NCBI RefSeq assembly: GCF_000186445.1
Contig: NZ_GL636070.1
Coordinates: 478,418-523,947, forward strand
Direction of reading: 5' to 3'
DNA length: 45,530 nucleotides
Origin: Streptococcus agalactiae ATCC 13813
GTDB taxonomy: Bacteria > Bacillota > Bacilli > Lactobacillales > Streptococcaceae
The notes beneath the pieces were generated by a model that made no database searches, was not told the DNA's origin, and saw only the letters and a list, made by a program, of their open reading frames with translations. Every line of letters starts with the position of its first letter. The stretch's first letter is position 1. Both the position numbers and the translations under genes were made by a program. This document shows, in pieces, positions 28,022 to 35,215 of this stretch.

Positions 28022-28564
28022 ATGCTATCATTGCTTTTGCTGATTATTGTTATTTGGCATTTTTATATTGGCTACAGTAGAGGTATTTTTTTACAAGTCT
28101 TTTACGTGTTAATGTCAATGGTATCTTTGATGATTGCTAGTCAATTTTACCAAGAATTAGCTAGTCAGATTACGTTATGGGTACCGTATTCTAATCCTGT
28201 ACAAGGAGTAGAAGTTTACTTTTTTAAAGATATTAGCAAATTTCAATTGAGTCATGTTTATTATGCAGGTGTTGCCTTTGTTTTTATCTACAGTTTATCT
28301 TACTTAGTAGGTCGCTTGCTAGGTGTTTTACTACATTTAGCACCAGTTGAACATTTTGATAGCTTGCAAAATAATATTATTAGTGGTTTTTTATCCGTTC
28401 TGGTTTGTCTCTTATTTATGAGTATGTGTTTGACTATTCTGGCAACAGTCCCTATGTCATTTGTTCAAGAAAAGTTATGGAATAGTCTGTTTGTTAGATT
28501 TTTAATTAACGACTTACCATTCTTCTCTCAGTTTTTGGTAAGGACTTGGGCGGTAGGTCTTTGA
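28022..28564 (+). CDS. cvpA: CvpA-family membrane protein
   Basis: 180 aa with four transmembrane helices (about residues 2-20, 28-46, 79-103 and 117-145), matching the CvpA family named after E. coli colicin V production; its molecular role is unclear. It is translated directly after zapA, two bases from its stop, and ends just before an intrinsic terminator. The ATG follows GAGTGAGGATTAATC, a moderate ribosome binding site inside zapA. Confidence 0.82.
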   Translation: MLSLLLLIIVIWHFYIGYSRGIFLQVFYVLMSMVSLMIASQFYQELASQITLWVPYSNPVQGVEVYFFKDISKFQLSHVYYAGVAFVFIYSLSYLVGRLLGVLLHLAPVEHFDSLQNNIISGFLSVLVCLLFMSMCLTILATVPMSFVQEKLWNSLFVRFLINDLPFFSQFLVRTWAVGL

Positions 28565-28580
28565 ATATAATGTTTAGTAA

Positions 28581-28607
28581 GGTTGGAGTAAGAGTTCCAA
28601 CCTTTTT
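28581..28607 (+). terminator. Terminator of zapA-cvpA
   Basis: GGTTGGA 28581-28587 pairs with TCCAACC 28596-28602, followed by five T. Confidence 0.88.
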
Positions 28608-28611
28608 AACG

Positions 28612-28641
28612 TTGTCATTTTGTGATAAATTTAGGTATAAT
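28612..28641 (+). promoter_or_regulatory. Promoter of mutS2, ending seven bases before the start codon
   Basis: TTGTCA (28612-28617), 18-bp spacer, TATAAT (28636-28641). The ATG at 28649 is where transcription would be expected to begin. Confidence 0.6.
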
Positions 28642-28648
28642 GAAGAGT

Positions 28649-30988
28649 ATGAATAACAAGATTTTAGAACAGTTAGAATTTAACAAAGTTAAGGAATTGA
28701 TATTACCTTATCTCAAGACAGAACAATCACAAGAAGAATTATCAGAGCTGGAGCCGATGACGGAGGCTCCTAAAATAGAAAAAAGTTTTAATGAAATTTC
28801 TGACATGGAACAGATTTTTGTTGAACATCACTCATTTGACATAGTCAGCCTAAGTTCAATCTCTGAGAGTTTAAAACGCTTAGAGCTTTCAGCTGATCTT
28901 AATATTCAAGAACTTTTGGCTATCAAAAAAGTTTTACAGAGTTCTTCGGATATGATTCACTTTTATTCTGATTTGGATAATGTTTCTTTCCAATCTTTGG
29001 ATCGTTTGTTTGAAAATTTGGAACAATTCCCTAATCTGCAAGGGTCTTTTCAAGCTATCAATGATGGTGGTTTTTTAGAAGATTTTGCGAGTCCAGAATT
29101 AGAGCGTATCCGTCGTCAATTAACAAACAGTGAACGACGGGTTCGTCAGATTTTACAGGATATGCTTAAGGAAAAAGCAGAGCTTTTATCAGAGAATCTA
29201 ATCGCTAGTCGTAGTGGACGGAGTGTCCTACCAGTAAAAAATACTTATCGGAATCGTATTTCTGGTGTGGTTCATGACATCTCTTCTTCAGGAAGTACTG
29301 TTTATATTGAGCCTCGTGCTGTTGTTACACTAAACGAAGAGATAACGCAGCTTAGAGCTGACGAACGTCATGAAGAAAGTCGTATTTTACACGCATTTTC
29401 AGACTTGTTAAGACCCCATGTCGCCACTATTAGAAATAATGCATGGATTCTTGGGCATCTTGATTTTGTAAGGGCTAAATATCTTTTTACGACTGATAAT
29501 AAGGCGACGATACCTGAGATTTCTAATGACAGCACGTTAGCATTAATCAATGTTCGTCATCCTCTGTTAAGTAACCCTGTGGCTAATGACTTACATTTTG
29601 ATCAAGATTTAACTGCAATTGTCATCACTGGTCCCAATACTGGTGGTAAGACGATTATGCTAAAAACACTCGGTTTAGCACAATTAATGGGACAGTCTGG
29701 TTTGCCAGTATTAGCGGATAAAGGTAGTAAAATTGCAGTATTTAACAATATCTTTGCAGATATTGGCGATGAGCAATCTATTGAACAAAGTCTATCAACC
29801 TTTTCTAGTCATATGACGCACATAGTTAGTATTTTAAACGAGGCTGACCACAATAGTTTAGTTCTCTTTGATGAACTGGGAGCAGGAACGGATCCTCAAG
29901 AAGGTGCTAGTTTGGCTATGGCTATTTTAGAACACCTTAGGTTAAGTAATATCAAAACGATGGCGACCACGCACTATCCAGAATTAAAAGCTTATGGGAT
30001 TGAGACAAATTTTGTAGAGAATGCGAGCATGGAATTTGATGCCGAAACGCTTAGCCCTACGTATCGCTTTATGCAAGGAGTTCCTGGACGATCAAATGCA
30101 TTTGAAATTGCTTTTCGCCTTGGTTTAGCTCCATTTATTGTTAAACAAGCTAAGCAGATGACAGATTCTGACTCAGATGTTAACCGTATTATTGAACAGT
30201 TAGAGGCACAGACACTTGAGACACGTAGAAGACTGGATCATATTAAAGAAGTTGAACAAGAAAACCTCAAATTCAATCGTGCGGTTAAGAAACTCTATAA
30301 TGAATTTTCACATGAGCGCGATAAAGAGTTAGAAAAAATCTATCAAGAAGCTCAAGAAATTGTAGATATGGCTTTGAATGAGAGTGATACTATCTTAAAA
30401 AAACTCAATGATAAGAGCCAATTAAAACCTCACGAAATTATAGATGCTAAGGCACAAATAAAAAAATTAGCACCTCAAATTGATTTATCAAAAAATAAAG
30501 TCTTAAATAAGGCTAAAAAAATCAAAGCAGCTCGTGCCCCTAGAATTGGTGATGATATTATAGTGACTAGCTATGGACAGCGAGGTACCTTAACTAGTCA
30601 ATTAAAAGATGGACGTTGGGAAGCACAAGTGGGAATTATCAAAATGACATTAACACAAGATGAATTTACCCTTGTTAGAGTCCAAGAAGAACAGAAAGTC
30701 AAAAGTAAGCAGATTAATGTGGTTAAAAAGGCTGATAGTTCTGGACCAAGAGCTCGACTTGATCTTAGAGGTAAAAGATACGAAGCAGCTATGCAAGAGT
30801 TAGATAATTTTATTGATCAAGCATTGCTTAACAATATGGGACAAGTTGATATCATTCATGGTATTGGTACAGGCGTTATCCGTGAGGGAGTGACAAAATA
30901 TCTTCGTCGTAATAAGCACGTTAAGCATTTTGCTTATGCCCCACAAAATGCAGGGGGATCTGGCGCCACAATTGTAACGTTAGGGTAA
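28649..30988 (+). CDS. mutS2: MutS2 / RqcU endonuclease-type ATPase
   Basis: 779-aa MutS2 protein, reported in other bacteria to suppress recombination and, in Bacillus, to act on collided ribosomes. Walker A is TGPNTGGKT at residues 327-335, Walker B is [13 protein letters not shown] near residue 410, a long coiled coil covers about 515-630, and a C-terminal Smr nuclease-like domain covers about 705-779 ([18 protein letters not shown], then [12 protein letters not shown]). I place the start at the ATG at 28649. It has no Shine-Dalgarno and sits directly at the expected transcription start; ATGs at 28640 and 28622 overlap the -10 region. Confidence 0.93.
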   Translation: MNNKILEQLEFNKVKELILPYLKTEQSQEELSELEPMTEAPKIEKSFNEISDMEQIFVEHHSFDIVSLSSISESLKRLELSADLNIQELLAIKKVLQSSSDMIHFYSDLDNVSFQSLDRLFENLEQFPNLQGSFQAINDGGFLEDFASPELERIRRQLTNSERRVRQILQDMLKEKAELLSENLIASRSGRSVLPVKNTYRNRISGVVHDISSSGSTVYIEPRAVVTLNEEITQLRADERHEESRILHAFSDLLRPHVATIRNNAWILGHLDFVRAKYLFTTDNKATIPEISNDSTLALINVRHPLLSNPVANDLHFDQDLTAIVITGPNTGGKTIMLKTLGLAQLMGQSGLPVLADKGSKIAVFNNIFADIGDEQSIEQSLSTFSSHMTHIVSILNEADHNSLVLFDELGAGTDPQEGASLAMAILEHLRLSNIKTMATTHYPELKAYGIETNFVENASMEFDAETLSPTYRFMQGVPGRSNAFEIAFRLGLAPFIVKQAKQMTDSDSDVNRIIEQLEAQTLETRRRLDHIKEVEQENLKFNRAVKKLYNEFSHERDKELEKIYQEAQEIVDMALNESDTILKKLNDKSQLKPHEIIDAKAQIKKLAPQIDLSKNKVLNKAKKIKAARAPRIGDDIIVTSYGQRGTLTSQLKDGRWEAQVGIIKMTLTQDEFTLVRVQEEQKVKSKQINVVKKADSSGPRARLDLRGKRYEAAMQELDNFIDQALLNNMGQVDIIHGIGTGVIREGVTKYLRRNKHVKHFAYAPQNAGGSGATIVTLG

Positions 30989-30991
30989 ATT

Positions 30992-31492
30992 ATGGAATCA
31001 TATGAACAATTTTATGCCAAACTATCTCAACCTTTTAGAAAAAAACCACAGTTAATAATTCTTTTAAATTTTTTACTAAAAATAGTCACAGGAATGATGT
31101 ACATACTCTATCCATCTTTTCTGATATTTACTCTTTGGCAAGGGATGACATTTCAATTATGGTTAAGGCTATTAATTATCCCTGCTGTTGGCTTTATAGC
31201 TTTGTCTTACATTAGGAAACGCCTTGATTTTCCACGACCATATGAAAAATGGAATATTAAACCTTTAATTTATAAGGATACTGAGGGAAGGTCGATGCCT
31301 AGCAGACATGTTTTTTCAGCTACGATGATTAGTATGTGTTTGTTACGATATTATGTTTACTTTGGAATAGTTTGTTTAATATTATCGGTTCTATTGGCAA
31401 TTTGCCGTGTGATAGCAGGTATTCACTATCCTAAGGATGTTATTGCAGGTTACCTTATTGGCTTGATTTTAGGGCTTTGTTTATTTATTTAG
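30992..31492 (+). CDS. PAP2-family membrane phosphatase
   Basis: 166 aa with about five membrane helices and the three PAP2 motifs: KRLDFPRPYE (K-x6-RP type), SMPSRHVFSA (PSRH form of PSGH), and CRVIAGIHYPKDVIAG (SR-x5-H-x3-D type). Members remove phosphate from lipid phosphates such as undecaprenyl pyrophosphate or phosphatidate at the outer face of the membrane. It starts three bases after the mutS2 stop, so is co-transcribed. The exact substrate is not determined by sequence. Confidence 0.85.
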   Translation: MESYEQFYAKLSQPFRKKPQLIILLNFLLKIVTGMMYILYPSFLIFTLWQGMTFQLWLRLLIIPAVGFIALSYIRKRLDFPRPYEKWNIKPLIYKDTEGRSMPSRHVFSATMISMCLLRYYVYFGIVCLILSVLLAICRVIAGIHYPKDVIAGYLIGLILGLCLFI

Positions 31493-31510
31493 CGAGTTCG
31501 TAGCAAATAG

Positions 31511-31539
31511 TTTCAAAAACAACTAAATTCTTGTACAAT
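31511..31539 (+). promoter_or_regulatory. Promoter of trxA
   Basis: TTTCAA (31511-31516), 17-bp spacer, TACAAT (31534-31539), 32 bases before the trxA start. Confidence 0.45.
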
Positions 31540-31571
31540 AGGCTTATCATTAAGATGAAATGGAGAAAAAG

Positions 31572-31886
31572 ATGGCATTAGAAGTAACAGATGCTACATT
31601 TGTAGAAGAAACTAAAGAAGGTTTAGTACTCATTGATTTTTGGGCAACTTGGTGTGGTCCATGTCGTATGCAAGCACCAATTTTAGAACAGTTATCTCAA
31701 GAAATCGATGAAGATGAACTCAAAATTTTGAAAATGGATGTTGATGAAAATCCGGAAACTGCTCGTCAGTTTGGTATTATGTCAATTCCAACATTGATGT
31801 TTAAAAAAGACGGAGAAGTGGTTAAACAAGTTGCAGGTGTTCATACTAAAGACCAACTGAAAGCTATTATTGCTGAATTGAGTTAA
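31572..31886 (+). CDS. trxA: Thioredoxin
   Basis: 104-aa thioredoxin with active-site Cys28 and Cys31 in WCGPC, and the cis-Pro in MSIPTLMFK. It reduces protein disulfides using electrons from thioredoxin reductase, which is not in this window. The start at 31572 follows GGAGAAAAAG; an ATG at 31560 lies on the wrong side of that site. Monocistronic with its own promoter and terminator. Confidence 0.95.
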   Translation: MALEVTDATFVEETKEGLVLIDFWATWCGPCRMQAPILEQLSQEIDEDELKILKMDVDENPETARQFGIMSIPTLMFKKDGEVVKQVAGVHTKDQLKAIIAELS

Positions 31887-31888
31887 AT

Positions 31889-31923
31889 AAAATAAAGCCC
31901 AGTGTCACGCTGAGCTTTATTTT
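31889..31923. terminator. Bidirectional terminator between trxA and the XRE regulator gene
   Basis: AAAATAAAGC 31889-31898 pairs with GCTTTATTTT 31914-31923, with an inner CAG/CTG stem. Confidence 0.85.
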
Positions 31924-31931
31924 ATTATCTA

Positions 31932-32525
31932 CTAACTTAAATGGAATAACCATGTAAAAATAAAACGACTTGCAAAAAAGGTGGCTACAGTAATGAGGAA
32001 AAATACAGTGACAATAAGGAGTTTCTGATAAGGAAGCTTTGCTCTTTCTTCCCGTTTTTCGATTTCGTCTAATAATTTTCCATTTGAAACAGCTAGGATT
32101 TCCTTATAAGTTTGCACATCATATTTTTTCTTAAAACGTTCCACACGATTAGCATAAGTCATAGTAATTATCGATAATAAAACGAAAATGCCAAGTCCTA
32201 GCCACTCTAAGAAATAGACTAATGGATAACTTGAAATCATTAATAGTATCATCAATGTCACCATTACTTTGGTATCTCGTTCAAAATTCTTTTTATCAAC
32301 CTGAGTGATGGTATATTTCATTTTCTCAATGTCTCCTTTAATTAGTTGGTCTAAGCTCACTTGAAAAATTTGACTTAGGAGTAAGAGGCTATGGATGTCT
32401 GGGTAGGTTTTGTCATTTTCCCAGTTAGATATGCTCTGACGGCTTACATAGACTTTCTCGGCTAATTCTTCTTGCGAGAGCGCTTGTTGTTTACGGTAGC
32501 GAATAATTTGCTGACCAATTTCCAT
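31932..32525 (-). CDS. XRE-family helix-turn-helix regulator with a membrane domain
   Basis: 197 aa. The N-terminal Xre helix-turn-helix covers about residues 5-60 (RYRKQQALSQEELAEKVYVS, then RQSISNWENDKTYPD). A linker is followed by three hydrophobic segments (about 90-106, 108-124 and 172-195). Such proteins tie DNA binding to a membrane signal. No dedicated target gene is adjacent, and the small-peptide locus at 33950-34680 is 1.4 kb away with mutY between them. AAAGGAGA precedes the ATG. Confidence 0.85.
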   Translation of the reverse strand: MEIGQQIIRYRKQQALSQEELAEKVYVSRQSISNWENDKTYPDIHSLLLLSQIFQVSLDQLIKGDIEKMKYTITQVDKKNFERDTKVMVTLMILLMISSYPLVYFLEWLGLGIFVLLSIITMTYANRVERFKKKYDVQTYKEILAVSNGKLLDEIEKREERAKLPYQKLLIVTVFFLITVATFFASRFIFTWLFHLS

Positions 32526-32670
32526 AAATATCTCCTTTCATAATATTAGTATAAGGATGATAAGCTAACGGGTCTATCAAATGTATTTGACATTAGGGAT
32601 AGACCACTATTTATAGGGTATTAAAAGATAATCTGAGGAAAACTTTACAGCGGCGTAAAGGAATTGTAAA

Positions 32671-32697
32671 CAAAAAGTGAACTGTCATAGTTCACTT
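32671..32697 (-). terminator. Terminator of mutY
   Basis: AAGTGAACT 32675-32683 pairs with AGTTCACTT 32689-32697, loop GTCAT; on the minus strand it is followed by TTTTTG. Five bases past the mutY stop. Confidence 0.88.
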
Positions 32698-32701
32698 GTG
32701 A

Positions 32702-33856
32702 TTAAGCATTTTTCTGTTTTAAGTAGGTCTCTAGCATTTTCTTTTGTGGTGTTGCAAAGGGATACAGAGAAAAGTCCTCAATTGCTACCCACTTTAGGTG
32801 AGGAGCATTAGGTAAATCTGTTGCTTTGACCACCCCCTCTATGAGTTCTATTGTCCACTTCTGGTGACTAAAAGTGTGCTTAATATTTGGAAAGTGATTA
32901 TCAGTCCATTGGGGCTTTAATTGATATTCTCTTTGGAAAGTTTCATTTTGGGTTTGCCAGATTATGGGGTTGGATTGATTGTCATCAAATAAATCTAATT
33001 GTTGAGAAAGAGGTGACGTTTCGATAATAGGAAATGACCAAAACCCTCCTAGAAGTCTCCCTTTAGTATTTTTCTCCAGTAGATACTGGCCATTTTGGTT
33101 ATGAATGACAAAAGCCTGAATTCGCATTGGTTTAGGCTTTTTCTTAGGATTTTTTATGGGGTATTTACCATAAGTACCATTCAAATAAGCAGCATTAAAG
33201 AAACGAATAGGGCTTTCATCAGGTCTAGGTGTCTTAGCGGATTCGATGTCTGTACCCAGATCCATAAGTGCTTGGTTAAAATCACCGGGTCTGTCAGGGT
33301 CAATTAGTATTTCCATAATAGCTTGAAAAATTTTACGATTTTTAGGGTCACCGATGTCATAATTAACTTCAAACAAACGAGCCATGACACGCATCACATT
33401 GCCATCAACGGCAGGCTCTGGTAAGTTGAATGAGATGCTGGCGATAGCACCTGCAGTATAAGGACCAATCCCTTTTAATGAAGCAATATCATCATAAGTG
33501 TGAGGAAATATGCCACCAAAATCAACCATCACTTGCTGTGCAGCCTTTTGCATATTACGCACCCGAGAATAATAGCCTAGCCCCTCCCATGCCTTTAGTA
33601 ATTGTTCTTCAGGAGCGTCTGCCAAATCTTTTATTTGAGGAAACCACTCTAGAAAACGTTTATAATAAGGGATTACCGTATTAACTTGTGTTTGTTGCAA
33701 CATGATTTCAGAAACCCAAATATAGTATGGATTAGTAGTTCTTCGCCAAGGGAGATCACGTTTTTCTTGGTCATACCACCCTAAAAGTGTGCGACGAAAA
33801 GAAGCGATTCTATCTTCAGGCCACATCTCAATTCCATAGTCTTTTAAATCTATCAT
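32702..33856 (-). CDS. mutY: Adenine DNA glycosylase MutY lacking the iron-sulfur cluster cysteines
   Basis: 384-aa glycosylase that removes adenine opposite 8-oxoguanine. Catalytic Glu50 (SEIMLQQTQ), the helix-hairpin-helix LKGIGPYTAGA (127-137) and Asp151 (AVDGNVMR) are intact, and a C-terminal MutT-like domain covers about residues 245-380. The four Cys that normally bind [4Fe-4S] after the DLG motif are absent: residues 199-217 read DLGTDIESAKTPRPDESPI, and the protein has no cysteine. Cluster-less MutY proteins are known in some lactic acid bacteria. The ATG has no Shine-Dalgarno and lies six bases from a -10 box, suggesting a leaderless mRNA. Confidence 0.93.
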   Translation of the reverse strand: MIDLKDYGIEMWPEDRIASFRRTLLGWYDQEKRDLPWRRTTNPYYIWVSEIMLQQTQVNTVIPYYKRFLEWFPQIKDLADAPEEQLLKAWEGLGYYSRVRNMQKAAQQVMVDFGGIFPHTYDDIASLKGIGPYTAGAIASISFNLPEPAVDGNVMRVMARLFEVNYDIGDPKNRKIFQAIMEILIDPDRPGDFNQALMDLGTDIESAKTPRPDESPIRFFNAAYLNGTYGKYPIKNPKKKPKPMRIQAFVIHNQNGQYLLEKNTKGRLLGGFWSFPIIETSPLSQQLDLFDDNQSNPIIWQTQNETFQREYQLKPQWTDNHFPNIKHTFSHQKWTIELIEGVVKATDLPNAPHLKWVAIEDFSLYPFATPQKKMLETYLKQKNA

Positions 33857-33862
33857 AGATTA

Positions 33863-33890
33863 ATTGTATCAAAGAAAGAGGATTTGACAA
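33863..33890 (-). promoter_or_regulatory. Promoter of mutY adjacent to its start codon
   Basis: On the minus strand TTGTCA (33890-33885), 16-bp spacer, TG-A-TACAAT with the -10 at 33868-33863. Six bases separate it from the ATG. Confidence 0.6.
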
Positions 33891-33952
33891 AGAGGTATGT
33901 TGACTAGATCGTAATTAATGATGAAGAAAAATGTTGCATCAATATTTTTTTC

Positions 33953-33981
33953 TTGACTTAAGGAAGCGTTTACACTATAAT
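33953..33981 (+). promoter_or_regulatory. Strong promoter of the micropeptide locus
   Basis: TTGACT (33953-33958), exactly 17 bp, TATAAT (33976-33981). Transcription would start near 33988, giving a transcript of about 690 bases to the terminator at 34645-34678. Confidence 0.8.
33961..33974. promoter_or_regulatory. cre box between -35 and -10 of the micropeptide locus
   Basis: AGGAAGCGTTTACA satisfies every fixed position of the cre consensus W-G-N-A-A-N-C-G-N-W-N-N-C-A. It lies wholly inside the promoter spacer, so CcpA binding should repress transcription when good sugars are present. Binding is inferred. Confidence 0.7.
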
Positions 33982-34020
33982 TAAATTATAAAGATAAAGT
34001 TTAAATCAAGGAGGTTATCC

Positions 34021-34062
34021 ATGATCTATTACAATATCTCTAGGTATAAGAATGGAGACTAG
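34021..34062 (+). CDS. Micropeptide 1 of a tandem set with the core RYKNGD
   Basis: ATG preceded by AAGGAGGTTATCC (34008-34020), which matches the complement of the 16S rRNA 3' end at 12 of 13 bases. It encodes MIYYNISRYKNGD (13 aa) and then TAG. The last six residues match micropeptides 2 and 3, and Arg is encoded by AGG here against CGC in the others. The stop lies inside a 16-bp perfect palindrome, TGGAGACTAGTCTCCA (34053-34068). No processing or export gene is adjacent. Function unknown; a signal peptide, RiPP-type precursor or ribosome-stalling leader are all possible. Confidence 0.6.
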   Translation: MIYYNISRYKNGD

Positions 34063-34117
34063 TCTCCACAAGAAAGATTGGTAGGCAAGCTAACTTTAGT
34101 TAATGGAGGTAGCGCTT

Positions 34118-34183
34118 ATGTTAATTTTTAATATGGGTCGCTATAAGAATGGCGATACACTAAAATTGTTATCAATGCATTGA
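34118..34183 (+). CDS. Micropeptide 2 of the tandem set (GRYKNGDT core)
   Basis: ATG seven bases after GGAGGT (34105-34110). It encodes 21 residues: MLIFNMGRYKNGDT followed by a seven-residue tail, then TGA. The core GRYKNGDT differs from that of micropeptide 3 at one residue, while the codons for Tyr, Asn, Gly and Asp all differ at the third base. The stop lies inside the perfect palindrome ATCAATGCATTGAT (34171-34184). Unlike copies 1 and 3 it has extra residues after the core, so either the stop has drifted or this copy has a different end product. Confidence 0.62.
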   Translation: MLIFNMGRYKNGDTLKLLSMH

Positions 34184-34248
34184 TGTTGCAAACAGTCACA
34201 AGGATTTGAAGTTTTCTTCATTTCCTAGAAATAGTTGGAGGGGCACTT

Positions 34249-34293
34249 ATGTTGGGTTTAGATGTAGGTCGCTACAGTAACGGTGACACATAA
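34249..34293 (+). CDS. Micropeptide 3 of the tandem set (GRYSNGDT core)
   Basis: ATG five bases after GGAGGGG (34237-34243). It encodes MLGLDVGRYSNGDT (14 aa), then TAA. It shares ML at the start, a hydrophobic stretch and the GRY-NGDT core with copy 2. A hairpin (TCCTTA 34295-34300 with TAAGGA 34308-34313) begins one base after the stop. Each copy thus repeats the same unit: strong ribosome binding site, hydrophobic start, RY-NGD core, stop in or beside a hairpin. Confidence 0.62.
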   Translation: MLGLDVGRYSNGDT

Positions 34294-34326
34294 GTCCTTA
34301 TATAATTTAAGGAAGACAGACAATGT

Positions 34327-34343
34327 GGTAATAGTTCATTACC
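34327..34343 (+). other. Small hairpin in the 3' half of the micropeptide transcript
   Basis: GGTAAT 34327-34332 pairs with ATTACC 34338-34343. Further GGTAA-type segments recur at 34364, 34473 and 34520; TGGTAACAC 34472-34480 pairs with GTGTTACCA 34509-34517. The 34294-34644 stretch therefore looks like structured untranslated RNA. Confidence 0.35.
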
Positions 34344-34370
34344 ATTAGCGCATGCTCGCTTGAGGTAATC

Positions 34371-34424
34371 ATGAACAAATATAAACTAGGGTATACCCCT
34401 AGATGTGTTAGTAATTTTTGTTAG
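34371..34424 (+). CDS. Possible fourth micropeptide, Cys-containing and unrelated to the core motif
   Basis: ATG after TGAGGT (34361-34366) encodes MNKYKLGYTPRCVSNFC (17 aa) and ends in TAG, inside the same predicted transcript. It lacks the RY-NGD core. Part of it is also a hairpin (CTAGGG with CCCTAG, 34386-34402), so the reading frame may be accidental. A strong AAGGAGGT follows at 34427-34434, but no start codon lies at the right distance from it. Confidence 0.25.
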   Translation: MNKYKLGYTPRCVSNFC

Positions 34425-34644
34425 TCAAGGAGGTATTGCTAATCAAATATCTCAATATGAAAGATGTAAAATGGTAACACATATGAATAAAAGTTCGTGT
34501 ATGTTTTGGTGTTACCAAAGGTAATAAAAAATAAAAGGGACTCCCTAAATAGTATTTTAATATTTAAAAATATAAAATCGGAGACACTGAATTTTTCTCC
34601 AACGAAAACTTAAACCAATAAAGAATTCTTTAAATAATATGTTG

Positions 34645-34678
34645 AAGGTGAGGTGTAAACCTCGCCTTTTTATTTTTT
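34645..34678 (+). terminator. Terminator of the micropeptide locus
   Basis: AAGGTGAGG 34645-34653 pairs with CCTCGCCTT 34660-34668 (one G-T pair), followed by a T-rich tail. No annotated gene precedes it on the plus strand, which supports a transcript from the 33953 promoter. Confidence 0.85.
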
Positions 34679-34813
34679 AATTGAATTATAGAATGAGGAT
34701 TGAACATAAGTCAGTAAAAGAAAATGGCTACATAGGTTTGATATAAGGCACTTTCAATAAAGAAAAATAAAAATGTCTTTAAAGGATATCAGGGAAATAA
34801 AAACATAAAAACC

Positions 34814-34842
34814 TTGCATTATTAACTTATTTCTACTATAAT
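34814..34842 (+). promoter_or_regulatory. Promoter of rpsF-ssb-rpsR
   Basis: TTGCAT (34814-34819), 17-bp spacer, TATAAT (34837-34842). Between the terminator at 34678 and this promoter nothing else is visible. Confidence 0.75.
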
Positions 34843-34850
34843 AATATCTT

Positions 34851-34889
34851 GTGAGCATAACCTCACTTACTCATGAAAAATTCATGAGT
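34851..34889 (+). promoter_or_regulatory. Structured leader of rpsF
   Basis: GTGAG 34851-34855 pairs with CTCAC 34862-34866 at the expected 5' end, and ACTCATGAA 34869-34877 pairs with TTCATGAGT 34881-34889. Autogenous control by S6:S18 is known for such operons, but the characteristic motif was not confirmed here. Confidence 0.4.
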
Positions 34890-34916
34890 CATTAGACCAA
34901 AAGGAGGAACATATCA

Positions 34917-35204
34917 ATGGCTAAATACGAAATTCTTTATATTATTCGTCCAAACATTGAGGAAGAAGCTAAAAACGCTTTGGTAGCACGTTTTGATTCT
35001 ATCTTATCTGACAACGGTGCAACTGTTGTTGAATCAAAAGATTGGGAAAAACGTCGTCTTGCGTACGAAATCCAAGATTTCACTGAAGGACTTTACCATA
35101 TCGTTAACGTTGAAGCTGAAGATGCAGTAGCTCTTAATGAGTTTGACCGTCTTTCAAAAATCAACGGTGACATTCTTCGTCACATGATCGTTAAAGTAGA
35201 CTAA
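34917..35204 (+). CDS. rpsF: 30S ribosomal protein S6
   Basis: 95-aa bacterial S6, a small-subunit platform protein that pairs with S18. It opens with [16 protein letters not shown], has the conserved [16 protein letters not shown] and ends [18 protein letters not shown] precedes the ATG. First gene of the rpsF-ssb-rpsR operon; ssb starts 11 bases after its stop. Strong codon bias indicates high expression. Confidence 0.97.
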   Translation: MAKYEILYIIRPNIEEEAKNALVARFDSILSDNGATVVESKDWEKRRLAYEIQDFTEGLYHIVNVEAEDAVALNEFDRLSKINGDILRHMIVKVD

Positions 35205-35215
35205 GAAGGTAGTTT

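Noticed and set aside
34021..34293. Micropeptides as Shp/Rgg pheromones, lantibiotics or type I toxins
   Set aside because: No Rgg gene, modification enzyme or transporter is near; the peptides lack the hydrophobic C-terminus of Shp pheromones, a Cys/Ser/Thr-rich core, or a toxin-like membrane helix.
34483..34524. Possible fifth micro-ORF, MNKSSCMFWCYQR
   Set aside because: No ribosome binding site at a usable distance, no RY-NGD core, and it overlaps an inverted repeat; not supportable as a gene.
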